A stretch of 34,741 nt of DNA from Reyranella sp. Lineage in GTDB: Bacteria > Pseudomonadota > Alphaproteobacteria > Reyranellales > Reyranellaceae. Shown here piece after piece: positions 1 to 13,449 of this stretch. Location of the stretch: the NCBI GenBank assembly GCA_030684475.1, contig JAUXWB010000182.1, positions 1-34,741 of the forward strand, given 5' to 3'. Position 1 is the first letter of the stretch; every line of letters begins with the position of its first letter. Both the position numbers and the translations under genes were made by a program. Below the pieces are notes generated by a model. That model made no database searches, was not told where the DNA came from, and saw only the letters and a program-made list of their open reading frames with translations.

Positions 1-47
1 CCGCATTTCCTCTCGCCTTTTGCGCGAGCCTACGCGAGAAAAAGCCG

Positions 48-524
48 ATGAGCGACACCCCAGCCCTGCGTCCCGCGACGATCGCCGATGCGCCGGCGAT
101 CGCGGCCACCATCGCCGCCGCCTTCGCGCAATACCGCGGCAGGCTCGTGCCGGAATCGGGGGCCTTCGGCGAAACCGCCGACGCCATCGCCGACGAACTG
201 AAGAAGGGTGCCGGCGCCATCGTCGCGGAGCGGAACGGCGAGATGCTGGGCTGTGTCATCACCAACCTGCTGGAAGGCGATCTCTACTTCGGTCGACTCT
301 CGGTGCTGCCGTCGGCGCGCGGCCTCGGCCTGGCCCGGCGGCTGATCGAGGCCGTCGAGGAGGACGCCCGCCGACGCGGCCTCCCCGGTGTGCGCCTGGG
401 CGTACGCATCGCGCTGCCTGACAATCAGCGCCTGTTCAATGTGCTCGGCTATCTCGAGACCTCGCGCGAGGCCCATCCCGGCTTCGACCACCCGACCTCG
501 ATCAACATGCGCAAGGCACTGTAG
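48..524 (+). CDS. GNAT family N-acetyltransferase
   Basis: A 158-residue single-domain acyltransferase of the GNAT fold, which moves an acyl group from acyl-CoA to an amine. The acyl-CoA pyrophosphate loop (motif A) is visible at about residues 84-100, with the core RGLGLA at 91-96 after the LSVLP strand. The C-terminal segment NQRLFNVLGYLETSRE is the usual GNAT motif B region. Length is normal for a one-domain GNAT. The ATG follows an A-rich stretch with only a weak ribosome site. A strong terminator lies about 100 bases downstream, so the gene probably ends its transcription unit. The substrate cannot be told from sequence. Confidence 0.9.
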   Translation: MSDTPALRPATIADAPAIAATIAAAFAQYRGRLVPESGAFGETADAIADELKKGAGAIVAERNGEMLGCVITNLLEGDLYFGRLSVLPSARGLGLARRLIEAVEEDARRRGLPGVRLGVRIALPDNQRLFNVLGYLETSREAHPGFDHPTSINMRKAL

Positions 525-622
525 CGCCCGAAGCGGGATGACATCAGGTGCATGCACTGCCAGCATCGGCTCACGCTAATGTGATGAGCAGGTTCAGCAG
601 GAATGTGCTATAGGTTTCTATA

Positions 623-658
623 GGCTGGCGCTTGGACCGCGCCGGCCTTTTCTATTTT
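623..658 (+). terminator. Rho-independent terminator downstream of the GNAT gene
   Basis: A 9-bp stem (623-631 with 639-647, one G-U pair) closes a 7-base loop and is followed by TTTTCTATTTT. This is the best intrinsic terminator in the window and points away from the GNAT gene. Confidence 0.75.
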
Positions 659-1037
659 CGGCACGACCGCCCGCGGCACGCCCGCAGGTTCGCGCTATGC
701 GCTGGTGCAGCCGCCGCGGGTCCTGACCCGCGGACAGTCCCAAGAACAACCCCGTCTCAACCACACGCCGAATAACGACGTGGGAACAGACACTTAACGA
801 CGCCTGCGAAACAGGGCGCGCCGGGGTGCGTATGATCGAAGAAACCGGGAGTCGCGTAAAAGCCAATGGAAACAGGCTTATCCCGGAATCCCGGACAGGG
901 TCGTGGACACCACGCGTTACATTCAGGCGTCCACAAATATCGGGTGAAAAGCCCGTCGTTATTGGCTTTCCGGCGTGCGGGGAGCCGAAATTCGGCTGTG
1001 GGACTTGGGCTTGGACTCGGAGGGGGACTTTCGAACT
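659..1037. other. Non-coding stretch with hairpins and repeat copy 1
   Basis: No convincing gene lies here. Visible structures are a perfect 8-bp stem with 4-base loop (714-733), the repeat copy described separately (862-948), a short inverted pair AAAGCCAAT/ATTGGCTTT (858-866 and 961-969) that frames the repeat, and a near-perfect palindrome AGCCGAA-A-TTCGGCT (983-997) just beyond the 3' end of the DUF1028 gene. An 82-codon open frame on the minus strand (618-866) runs through the terminator and matches nothing I know. Confidence 0.6.
862..948 (-). repeat. Dispersed repeat copy 1 (inverted relative to 34261-34347)
   Basis: Read on the minus strand, 912-939 is identical over 28 bases to 34270-34297. 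Similarity continues to about 87 bases with no gap. Both copies translate in the same frame to YLWTPECNA followed by CPxxCP and then KPV. Outside the 28-base core, several codons differ only synonymously: AAG/AAA for Lys, CCT/CCG for Pro, GTT/GTC for Val. The copy may be a dispersed DNA repeat, a short coding element, or both. Confidence 0.7.
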
Positions 1038-1712
1038 CTAGGAGAGCTTCATGCCCGGCGGCGGCACCGCCTGCTCGGGATCGACGGCGCGCACCACGTA
1101 GGCGTCGGCCTCGGGCTCGTACATCGACCAGAGGCGGCCAAGCTCGGCAATCGGCCGCGCATGGTCGTCGACACGAAGATCGACGTAGGGGAACGATTCC
1201 CGGTGAACGACCAGCAGCGCCGCCGAGACCACGGGCTGGCGCTCGCCGCCCGCCGCTTCGCCGGCCTCCAGCGCATCCAGCAGGCGGCGGGCGAGCGGCA
1301 GGTCGGGTGATTTCTCGAAGGCCGCCACCATGGCGTCCGGAAGCGCGGCCGAGCGGACGATGTTGGCAATGGCCGCGCAGTCCTTGCCCTGGGCCTCGCC
1401 TCTTTCGCCGCGGACGTTGGCGCCGGAGTAGACGGCGGTACGGCCCGCTGCATCGATCAGTGCGAGCTGGCGCCAATGGCGATGCGGCGTGGCGGCCACG
1501 ACGGCCTGCATCGCCTCGCCGGCCGTGACACCCTTGGCCAGAAGATCGAGCGCGAGCGGCCCGAGCCGTGGGTCCGTGCGATGCTGGGTCAAGGCCGCGC
1601 CCACGCTCGCGCGGGCATGTTGGCACCGCGCGCCGACGGAAATCGCCGAGGTCGCCACGACCGCACCCAGCATGCCGGTCCTGGGGCAGCGCCCGACGAG
1701 CGAGAAGGTCAT
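1038..1712 (-). CDS. DUF1028 domain protein
   Basis: A 224-residue protein of the DUF1028 family. The N-terminus MTFSLVGRCPRTGMLGAVV and the following ATSAISVGARCQHA segment are characteristic, and the length matches the family. As I recall, Pfam places the family near the Ntn-hydrolase clan, so the Thr or Ser just after Met1 could be a nucleophile; this is family-based inference. The biochemical role is unknown. The gene starts 9 bases after the hutU stop, with a GAGGGA ribosome site, so it is almost certainly the third gene of a hutH-hutU operon. No signal peptide is evident. Its position suggests a hydrolase acting on a histidine-derived or related amide, but nothing in the sequence proves it. 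Confidence 0.85.
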   Translation of the reverse strand: MTFSLVGRCPRTGMLGAVVATSAISVGARCQHARASVGAALTQHRTDPRLGPLALDLLAKGVTAGEAMQAVVAATPHRHWRQLALIDAAGRTAVYSGANVRGERGEAQGKDCAAIANIVRSAALPDAMVAAFEKSPDLPLARRLLDALEAGEAAGGERQPVVSAALLVVHRESFPYVDLRVDDHARPIAELGRLWSMYEPEADAYVVRAVDPEQAVPPPGMKLS

Positions 1713-1721
1713 GCCGATCCC

Positions 1722-3379
<1,658 letters not shown>

Positions 3380-3383
<4 letters not shown>

Positions 3384-4927
3384 GAGGACGTTCTCCCGTC
3401 AACCGTAGGCAGGATATCGCGCCCGACAGCCTCGACGACCGCGCCGCTGGTGACCAATGCGATGGCCTTTTCGAGATCGGGATGGAAATAGCGATCGTCG
3501 TCGAGGTGCGGCACGGCACGGCGCACCAGGTCGCGCACCGCTTCCAGGGGCTTGCTGGTGGCAAGCGGGCGGTGGAAGTCGCAGCCCTGTGCCGCCGCCA
3601 GCAACTCGATCCCGACCACGCCGCAGGCATTCTCGACCATCTCGAGCAACCTCCGGGCGCCGTGGGCGGCCATCGAGACGTGGTCTTCCTGGTTGGCCGA
3701 CGTCGGGATCGAATCGACGCTGGCGGGATGTGCGCGCTGCTTGTTCTCCGAGACGAGTGCTGCGGCCGTGACCTGCGGGATCATGAAGCCGGAATTGAGA
3801 CCCGGCTTGGGCGTCAGGAAGGCCGGCAGACCCGACAAGGCGGGGTCGACCAGCATGGCAACGCGCCGTTCCGTCAACGAGCCGATCTCGCAAATCGCCA
3901 AGGCGATGATGTCGGCCGCGAAGGCAACGGGCTCGGCGTGGAAGTTGCCGCCCGACAGGGCCTCGCCGGTCTCCGGAAAGATCAACGGGTTGTCGGTCAC
4001 GCCATTGGCTTCGGTCGCGAGCGTGGCCGCCGCCTGGCGCAGGATATCGAGTGCGGCACCCATGACCTGCGGTTGGCAGCGCAGGCAGTAGGGATCCTGC
4101 ACCCGTTCGTCACCGATGAGATGCGAGGCGCGGATCGCGGAACCCGCCATCAAGCGACGCAGCGAATCCGCCGCCTCGATCTGGCCCTTGTGGCCGCGCA
4201 GTTGGTGAATCCGCGAATCGAACGGCGCATCGGAGCCGCGCGCCGCGTCGGTCGAAAGCGCGCCGGTCACCAGCGCCGCGCGGTAGAGGTTTTCCGCTTC
4301 GAACAGCCCAGCCAGCGCATAGGCCGTGGAAAACTGCGTGCCGTTCAGCAACGCCAAGCCTTCCTTCGCCCCCAAAACCAGGGGCTTTATACCGGCGTCG
4401 GCAAGTGCCCGCGTCGCCGGCACGCGTCCATCCCCGACCAGGAATTCACCGACGCCGATCATCGCCGCTGCCATATGGGCGAGCGGCGCCAGGTCGCCCG
4501 AAGCGCCAACCGATCCCTGGCAGGGGATCGCCGGCATGAGCCCTTTTGCCAGCAGCGCTTCGAGTAGCCGCACCGTTTCGACCTGCACGCCGGATGCTCC
4601 CTGCGCCAGGCTTCCGAGCTTGAGCGCCATCATCAGGCGCACGACGGATACCGGCATCGGCCGGCCGACCCCGGCCGCGTGGGACAGCACGATGTTTCGC
4701 TGCAGCGCTTCGAGATCCGCCGCCTCGATCCGCACGCTGGCCAGTTTGCCGAAACCGGTATTGATACCGTAGACCGGCGTGCCGTTTGCGACGATCGCCG
4801 CGACCGCCTTTGCCGACCTCTCGATGGCGGCGTAGCTGGCGGAATCGACGGCCGCGGATGCGCCCTGATAGATCTCGCGCCAGGCAGCAAGCGGGACGGC
4901 ACCGGGGCTCAACAGAACCGTCTTCAT
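3380..4927 (-). CDS. hutH: Histidine ammonia-lyase
   Basis: A 515-residue histidase that eliminates ammonia from L-histidine to give trans-urocanate. The Ala-Ser-Gly triad that cyclises to the MIO electrophile is at residues 142-144 within [14 protein letters not shown]. The active-site loop YGINTGFG is at 53-60. The segments TDNPLIF and [14 protein letters not shown] are also typical of the family. Length is normal (about 510). A GGAGG ribosome site lies five bases before the ATG. It is the first gene of the hut operon and diverges from a TauD-like gene across 80 bases that carry palindromic operator candidates. Confidence 0.97.
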
Positions 4928-4959
4928 CTTTACCTCCGGACCCGCTGTATCCCCTTCTT

Positions 4960-4996
4960 AGCAAGAGTACTCTGTTCGCTCCCAGCAAAGATTGCT
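4960..4996. promoter_or_regulatory. Operator candidates between hutH and the TauD-like gene
   Basis: The 80-base divergent gap holds a perfect 10-base palindrome AGAGTACTCT (4964-4973) and an inverted repeat AGCAA-AGA-TTGCT (4984-4996). A further AGCAA lies at 4960-4964. Such symmetry suggests a dimeric repressor site controlling both directions. It does not look like the TGTATATACA-type HutC consensus, and no hutC gene is present here. Confidence 0.4.
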
Positions 4997-5007
4997 AGTT
5001 TCCCGCC

Positions 5008-6063
5008 ATGACGACACGTGCACCGCTCGCCGGCCCTTCCGTATGGACGGGCCAGGACATCAAGGACTCCCGGCGCTGGATTCGCGACCTGCCGCCCGAG
5101 GCGCTCGACGAACTCGACGCCGCCGTGAAGTCGGTGCGCGGCATGCCGTGGCAGGAGATCACGCGCGAGGATTTCCGGCTACCGATGCTCAGCGACCTGC
5201 TCGACGATGTCGCCGACGAGCTCGAGAACGGCTGCGGCATCGTCAAGTTGCGCGGCGTTCCGGTCGATGGCTACAGCGAAGACGAACTGCGGCAGATGTA
5301 TTTCGGGCTTGGCACGCACCTCGGCACGCCGGTGTTCCAGAACCGCAGCGGCGAGATGATGCGGGCCATCCGCGACGAGGGCGCCCATGTGGGCCGCACC
5401 TATGGTCAGACCGAAGGGCCGCAGAAGGGCACGACCTTCCTCTCCTCCTACGCCCGCACCCTGACCAACGGACCACTGCGCTTCCATACCGACCGCACCG
5501 ACGTGGTGGGTCTCCTTTGCGTCCGTCAGGCGCGGGCGGGCGGCGTCAGCAAGCTCGCCTCGACCCCCGCCATCCACAACGCCATCCTGGCGAAACGGCC
5601 CGACCTGCTCGACGTGCTGTTCGAGGATTTCTGGCGCAGCCGCTTCGGCGAGGAATCGACCGACAAGGAAACCGTCTACAAGCTGCCGATCTTCGGCCTG
5701 CGCGACGGCAAGTTCACGTCGCACTATTCGCTCACCTTCATCGAGGCGGCCGAACTCGTGCCCGGGGTGCCGAAGCTCGCCGCGCTCCAGCGCGAGGCGA
5801 TCGACGTGCTGATGGCGACGGCCGAAGAACTCTGTTTCGAGATGACGCTCGAGCCCGGCGATCTGCAGCTGATCAACAGCCACGTCACCTATCACGGCCG
5901 CACACCGTTCGAGGACGATGCCGAAAGCGGCCACGACCGCCTGCTGCTCCGGCTGTGGCTCACCATGCGCAACAACCGCGCGCTGCCCGAGGGCCACCAG
6001 ATCCTGTGGCAGGAGATCGAGGCCGGCCGCCCGCGCGGCGGCATCCGGCAAGTCGCGTCGTAG
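5008..6063 (+). CDS. TauD/TfdA-family Fe(II)/2-oxoglutarate-dependent dioxygenase
   Basis: A 351-residue non-heme iron oxygenase of the TauD/TfdA type, which couples 2-oxoglutarate decarboxylation to hydroxylation of a substrate. The facial triad is visible: H160-x-D162 in FHTDRTD, and the distal His at about 296 in NSHVTYHGR. The 2-oxoglutarate-binding Arg is probably in the DRLLLRLW segment (about 311-315). The N-terminal 70 residues are longer than in TauD itself and resemble the gamma-butyrobetaine or clavaminate-synthase-like branch. The substrate is unknown. It is divergent from hutH, so a link to histidine or an N-methylated derivative is possible but only inferred. Confidence 0.9.
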   Translation: MTTRAPLAGPSVWTGQDIKDSRRWIRDLPPEALDELDAAVKSVRGMPWQEITREDFRLPMLSDLLDDVADELENGCGIVKLRGVPVDGYSEDELRQMYFGLGTHLGTPVFQNRSGEMMRAIRDEGAHVGRTYGQTEGPQKGTTFLSSYARTLTNGPLRFHTDRTDVVGLLCVRQARAGGVSKLASTPAIHNAILAKRPDLLDVLFEDFWRSRFGEESTDKETVYKLPIFGLRDGKFTSHYSLTFIEAAELVPGVPKLAALQREAIDVLMATAEELCFEMTLEPGDLQLINSHVTYHGRTPFEDDAESGHDRLLLRLWLTMRNNRALPEGHQILWQEIEAGRPRGGIRQVAS

Positions 6064-6081
6064 CCGGGTGCTCGCCCGGCG

Positions 6082-6966
6082 CTACGAGCGACCTTCGAGC
6101 AGGGCGCGCTCCCGAAGAAAGAGCGCGACCACCTCATCCATGACCGCGCGCACCCTCGGCAGAGCGCGGAGATCGCGGTGAACCAGCAGCCACTGGTCGG
6201 CGAAGACCTCGCCAACCACGCCGCCCACACGCTTCAGCACCGGATCGGGATCGCCGAGATAGCACGGCAGCAGCGCGAGGCCGGCGCCCGCCCGCACCGC
6301 ATCGTGCAGCACCAGCCAGTCGTTGACCCTGACCTCGGGCCGCCGCCCCAGCCGCTCCTGCAGCCAGCGCTGGCCGGGCATGTAGCTGTGGTCGTCGTCG
6401 AAGCCGATCCATGGCAGGCCGGCGAGGGCGGCGGGCGGCGCGCCGCGCAGCGGGAAGTCGCGCCCGGCATAGATCGCATAGGCAACGCGGCCGAGCCTGC
6501 GCGCGACGATGCCGGCCAGTTCCGGCACCTGCTCGCGGATCAGCAGATCGGCCTAGCGCCGCGACAGGTTGGCGAGCGTGTGGCTAGCGATCACCTCGAA
6601 CTCGATCTGGCTCAGCCGCTGGCGCAGCTCCGGCAGATGCCGCGCGATCAGCGCCGCCATCGCCTCGCCGGCGGAAATCCGAACCACGCCCTTCACCGCG
6701 TCGCCGAGCGAGGCGCTGCGGCGATGGATCGACAAGGCCGCCTTTTCCATCGCCTCCGCGTCGGCGAGCAGCCCCTCGCCCGCCGCGGTCGGCATGAAGC
6801 GGTCGGGAAGGCGATCGAACAGGCGGGCGCCGATCTTCTTTTCGAGCGCCCGGACCCGTCTTGCCACCGTGGGATGGCTAACCCCCAGCGCCTTCGCCGC
6901 GGTCGTGAGCGTGCCCTCGCGTGCAAGGCTCAGGAACACCCGCAGATCGTCCCAGTTGGCGTCCAT
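6082..6966 (-). pseudogene. LysR-type regulator interrupted by an in-frame amber codon
   Basis: The frame from 6966 to 6082 makes a normal-length LysR regulator (294 residues) except for one TAG at 6553-6555, after residue 137. The N-terminal half carries the winged HTH (DDLRVFLSLAREGTLTTAAKALGVSHPTVARRVRALE, residues 6-42). After the TAG the frame resumes at once with ADLLIREQVPEL and continues through a standard effector-binding domain. LysR proteins usually read NLSRREADLAIR at this point, so TAG replaces a Glu codon, one base from GAG. No other damage is seen, so this is a young nonsense mutation, a sequencing error, or suppressed. The gene diverges from the ABC exporter gene, which it probably regulated. 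Confidence 0.85.
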
Positions 6967-6984
6967 TCCGTGCCCTCCAGATGA

Positions 6985-7036
6985 TGTACATAAACGTACA
7001 GCAAGTCTTCGAAATTGTGGGCTGACGAATATCAGC
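6985..7036. promoter_or_regulatory. Candidate LysR operators in the LysR/ABC divergent region
   Basis: Two inverted repeats lie in the 116-base gap: TGTAC-6-GTACA (6985-7000) and GCTGA-6-TCAGC (7021-7036). Both have five-base arms and a six-base spacer, as in the dyads bound by LysR-type proteins. Their centres are about 36 bases apart, so a tetramer could use one as recognition site and one as activation site. Confidence 0.45.
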
Positions 7037-7082
7037 GTTCATCCTAGCGTGGCAGTCGGAAAAGCTCGACACTGGGTTCATC

Positions 7083-10676
<3,594 letters not shown>

Positions 10677-10680
10677 GAGG

Positions 10681-12003
10681 ATGAAGAAGCACCAGCTCCA
10701 CCTCAATCTCTTCATCCAGAGCCGCGGCCATCACGAGGCGTCGTGGCGGCATCCCGACGCCTCGGCGCTGGCGCTGACCGACATCGCCTACTATCGCGAC
10801 ATGGCGCAACGCGCCGAGGCCGGGCTGTTCGATTCGATCTTCCTGGCCGATCAGCTGGCGCTGGCCGACACGGTGGCGCAGGCCGGCACGACCTGGCTGG
10901 AACCGATCACGGCGCTGGGCGCACTTGCCGCCTCGACGCAGCGGGTCGGTCTGATCGCCACCGCCTCCACCACCTACAGCGAGCCGTTCAACCTTGCGCG
11001 CCAGTTCGCCTCGCTGGATCACATCAGCAGCGGGCGCGTCGGCTGGAACATCGTGACCTCGTGGCTGGCGGCGGCGGCACGCAACTACGGCGGCCAGGGC
11101 CAGGTGAGCCACGCCGACCGCTACGCCCGCGGCGAGGAATTCGTCCGGGTCGTGAAGGCTCTCTGGGACAGCTGGGCCGACGACGCCGTCCTCGATGACC
11201 GCGCGAACGGTCACTACGCGCGCGCCGACCGCATCCGGCCGATCGACCACGCCGGCGAGCACTATGTCGTGGCCGGCCCGCTCAACATGCCACGCGGTCC
11301 GCAGGGCAGGCCGGTGTTCGTGCAGGCGGGCTCGTCCGACACCGGCCGCCGCTTCGCCGCCCGCCATGCCGAGGCGGTGTTCACCGCACAGATGGAGAAG
11401 AAGACGGCGCAGGAATTCTATGCCGACCTGAAGCGACTGGTGGTGGCGGAGGGCCGGTCGCCCGACCAGGCGCTGATCCTGCCCGGTCTCAGCCCGGTGA
11501 TCGCAGCCACCGAGACCGAGGCCAAGCGGATGGCGTGCGAGCTGAACGATCTCACCGATCCTGAGGTCGGGCGCAAGCGGCTCAGTGGCCGTTTCGGCGG
11601 CCACGACTTCTCCCACCTGCCGCTCGACAAGCCGCTGGCGCCGGAGGACTTTCCCGATCCCGGCACGGTGGAAGCCGCGCGCAGCCGCACCGAGGTCATC
11701 GTGGGCCTGGTGCGCCGCGAGAAGTTCACCCTGCGCCAACTGCTCGCCTATCTCGCCGGCGCGCGCGGCCACTTCACCACGGCAGGCACGCCGGAACAGA
11801 TCGCCGATCTGATAGAAGACTGGCTCAACAACGGCGCGGCCGACGGCTTCAACGTGATGCCGCCGGTGCTGCCGTCGATGCTCGACGTGTTCGTGGCCGA
11901 GGTGATTCCGCTCCTGCAGAAGCGCGGACTTTTCCGCACCGCTTATGAAGGCAGGACGCTCAGGGAGCATTTCGGCCTCGCTCGCCCGATGGGCAGGCCC
12001 TAA
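10681..12003 (+). CDS. LLM-class flavin-dependent monooxygenase (NtaA/SnaA/DszA family)
   Basis: A 440-residue luciferase-like monooxygenase that uses reduced FMN from a separate reductase. The N-terminus MKKHQLHLNLFIQSRGHHEASWRHP and the segment SGRVGWNIVTSW are characteristic of the NtaA/SnaA/DszA branch, which attacks nitrilotriacetate, EDTA, dibenzothiophene sulfone and similar compounds. The length fits. I chose the ATG at 10681 because the family starts with this sequence. The purine-rich GAGAGG touches the ATG, so initiation probably depends on coupling to the upstream ABC gene, four bases away. No flavin reductase is present in the window. The substrate cannot be read from sequence. 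Confidence 0.92.
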   Translation: MKKHQLHLNLFIQSRGHHEASWRHPDASALALTDIAYYRDMAQRAEAGLFDSIFLADQLALADTVAQAGTTWLEPITALGALAASTQRVGLIATASTTYSEPFNLARQFASLDHISSGRVGWNIVTSWLAAAARNYGGQGQVSHADRYARGEEFVRVVKALWDSWADDAVLDDRANGHYARADRIRPIDHAGEHYVVAGPLNMPRGPQGRPVFVQAGSSDTGRRFAARHAEAVFTAQMEKKTAQEFYADLKRLVVAEGRSPDQALILPGLSPVIAATETEAKRMACELNDLTDPEVGRKRLSGRFGGHDFSHLPLDKPLAPEDFPDPGTVEAARSRTEVIVGLVRREKFTLRQLLAYLAGARGHFTTAGTPEQIADLIEDWLNNGAADGFNVMPPVLPSMLDVFVAEVIPLLQKRGLFRTAYEGRTLREHFGLARPMGRP

Positions 12004-12018
12004 CCTCCGCCCGGGAGG
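12004..12018 (+). promoter_or_regulatory. Hairpin that pairs the ribosome site of the VOC gene
   Basis: CCTCC (12004-12008) is perfectly complementary to the Shine-Dalgarno GGAGG (12014-12018), with a five-base loop, and sits between the LLM stop and the VOC ATG at 12025. Ribosomes finishing the upstream gene would open it, so it may enforce translational coupling. Confidence 0.4.
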
Positions 12019-12024
12019 AAAAAC

Positions 12025-12420
12025 ATGTTCAGCCACGTCACCGTCGGCACCAACGACCTCGGCAAGGCCAAGGGTTTCTACGAGAGCCTGCTCAATCCGC
12101 TCGGCCTGGTGCGCCACGTCGAATTTCCCAGTGCTGTCGGCTATGGCCCGGCCGGCGGCCGGCCGCAGCTCTGGGTCCTCAACCCGGTCGACAAGAAGGC
12201 GGCCACCGTCGGCAACGGCATCACGGTCGGCCTGGAGGCGGCGAACCGCGCTGCCGTGGAGGCGGCCTACAAGGCCGGCATGGCGGCCGGTGGCAGGGAC
12301 GAGGGCCCGCCCGGTCTTCGCCCGCATTATCACCCGAACTACTACGGCGCCTATCTGCGCGATCCCGACGGCAACAAGGTCTGCATCGTCTGCCACAAAT
12401 CCGCTTCAAGCCCGGCGTAG
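12025..12420 (+). CDS. VOC (glyoxalase/dioxygenase fold) family protein
   Basis: A 131-residue single-domain vicinal-oxygen-chelate protein. Starting with MFSHVTVGTNDL and ending with YGAYLRDPDGNKV, it has the paired beta-alpha-beta-beta-beta layout of the family. His4 is the usual first metal ligand. The C-terminal ligand position, normally Glu in DPDGNKIEAVCH-type sequences, is Cys here (NKVCIVCH), so metal binding may differ or be lost. It has a strong GGAGG ribosome site at proper spacing, and lies in the same run as the flavin monooxygenase, 21 bases downstream. A role in handling a reactive product of that enzyme is possible but inferred. Confidence 0.88.
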   Translation: MFSHVTVGTNDLGKAKGFYESLLNPLGLVRHVEFPSAVGYGPAGGRPQLWVLNPVDKKAATVGNGITVGLEAANRAAVEAAYKAGMAAGGRDEGPPGLRPHYHPNYYGAYLRDPDGNKVCIVCHKSASSPA

Positions 12421-12430
12421 GATCGGGCAA

Positions 12431-13414
12431 ATGGCCCGCGCCCTTCCCCGCCGTTCCCTGCTCGTCATGGGCGCCGCCCTCGCAGCGCCGACGATCGCCC
12501 GCGCCCAGGCGAGGCTGCCCTACGGCACGATCCGCATCCTCGTCGGCTATCCCACGAGCGGCGGGTCGGGTTCGCTGGCGCACGTCATCGCCGGCGCCCT
12601 GCAGAGGGAGCTCGGCCGGACCGTCACGGTCGACTACAGGCCCGGCCCGTCGGGTTCGGCCGCCGGCGAAGTTCTCAAGAAAGCGGTGCCGGACGGCAAG
12701 ATCATCGCCTTCATGCCGAGCGCCACCATGGTCGCGAAGCTCATCAATCCCGGCTTCCCGTTCGATCCCCTGACCGACCTCCTGCCACTGACGCTTGCCG
12801 GTACCTATTCGACAACCTTCGCCGTCTCGCCCAAGATCGAGGTCGCGACCCTTGTCGAGTATGTCCGGTGGCTGAAAGCAGGTGACCCGACGCGCGCCCG
12901 TTTCGGCACCACCACGCCGAATTCCTTCACGCAGTATTTCGGCACCATGGTGGGTCGTGAAATCGGTGTTCCGCTCGAAGCCGTGCCCTACAGCGGTGCA
13001 GGGCCTCTCGTGGCCGATCTCGCGCAGGGCCGCATCCCTGCCGGCACCGGCGGCATCACGTCCTTCCTCGTGCCCCAGCGCGGCGGCCGGTTGAAGATAC
13101 TGATGACCTCCGCCGCCAAACGCAGCGCGGCGGCACCGGACGTGCCGACGGCGCTGGAACTCGGCTATCCCAAGCTGCAGCAAGCCAACTGGTATGCCTT
13201 CTTCGCCCCGCCCGACATGCCAGCGGCCTTGGTCGCGGCCTGGACCGCGGAGCTGCGGGCCGTGATCGACTCCCGGGAAGTCAGCGAGCAGCTGCAGCAG
13301 CTTGGCCTCACCGTCGAGACCTCGACGCCCGCCGAGATGGCGGCGCGGCTTGGCACGGACTTCCGGAACTGGAAGGCAGTCCTTGACTCGCTGGGCATGA
13401 AGCCGATCAATTGA
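12431..13414 (+). CDS. Bug/TctC-family tripartite tricarboxylate transporter substrate-binding protein
   Basis: A 327-residue periplasmic binding protein. The N-terminus has a twin-arginine-like or Sec signal (PRRSLLVMGAALAAPTIARAQA), with cleavage likely after ARA near residue 25. The core IRILVGYPTSGGSGSLAHVIA and the later VPYSGAGPLVADLAQGRI segment are typical of Bug receptors. Length is standard (about 320). Bug receptors bind carboxylates and related small molecules for TctAB-type carriers, but no tctA or tctB gene is present, as is common for orphan Bug genes. It starts 10 bases after the VOC stop, suggesting one operon that takes up a compound handled by the upstream monooxygenase. 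The ATG at 12431 is chosen because it begins the signal peptide. Confidence 0.9.
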   Translation: MARALPRRSLLVMGAALAAPTIARAQARLPYGTIRILVGYPTSGGSGSLAHVIAGALQRELGRTVTVDYRPGPSGSAAGEVLKKAVPDGKIIAFMPSATMVAKLINPGFPFDPLTDLLPLTLAGTYSTTFAVSPKIEVATLVEYVRWLKAGDPTRARFGTTTPNSFTQYFGTMVGREIGVPLEAVPYSGAGPLVADLAQGRIPAGTGGITSFLVPQRGGRLKILMTSAAKRSAAAPDVPTALELGYPKLQQANWYAFFAPPDMPAALVAAWTAELRAVIDSREVSEQLQQLGLTVETSTPAEMAARLGTDFRNWKAVLDSLGMKPIN

Positions 13415-13449
13415 AGCTCGCAACAGGACCTCGCGACAGGGAGCATCGC

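Noticed and set aside
618..866. An 82-codon minus-strand frame near the first terminator
   Set aside because: It runs through the terminator stem, has no ribosome site and resembles no protein I know.
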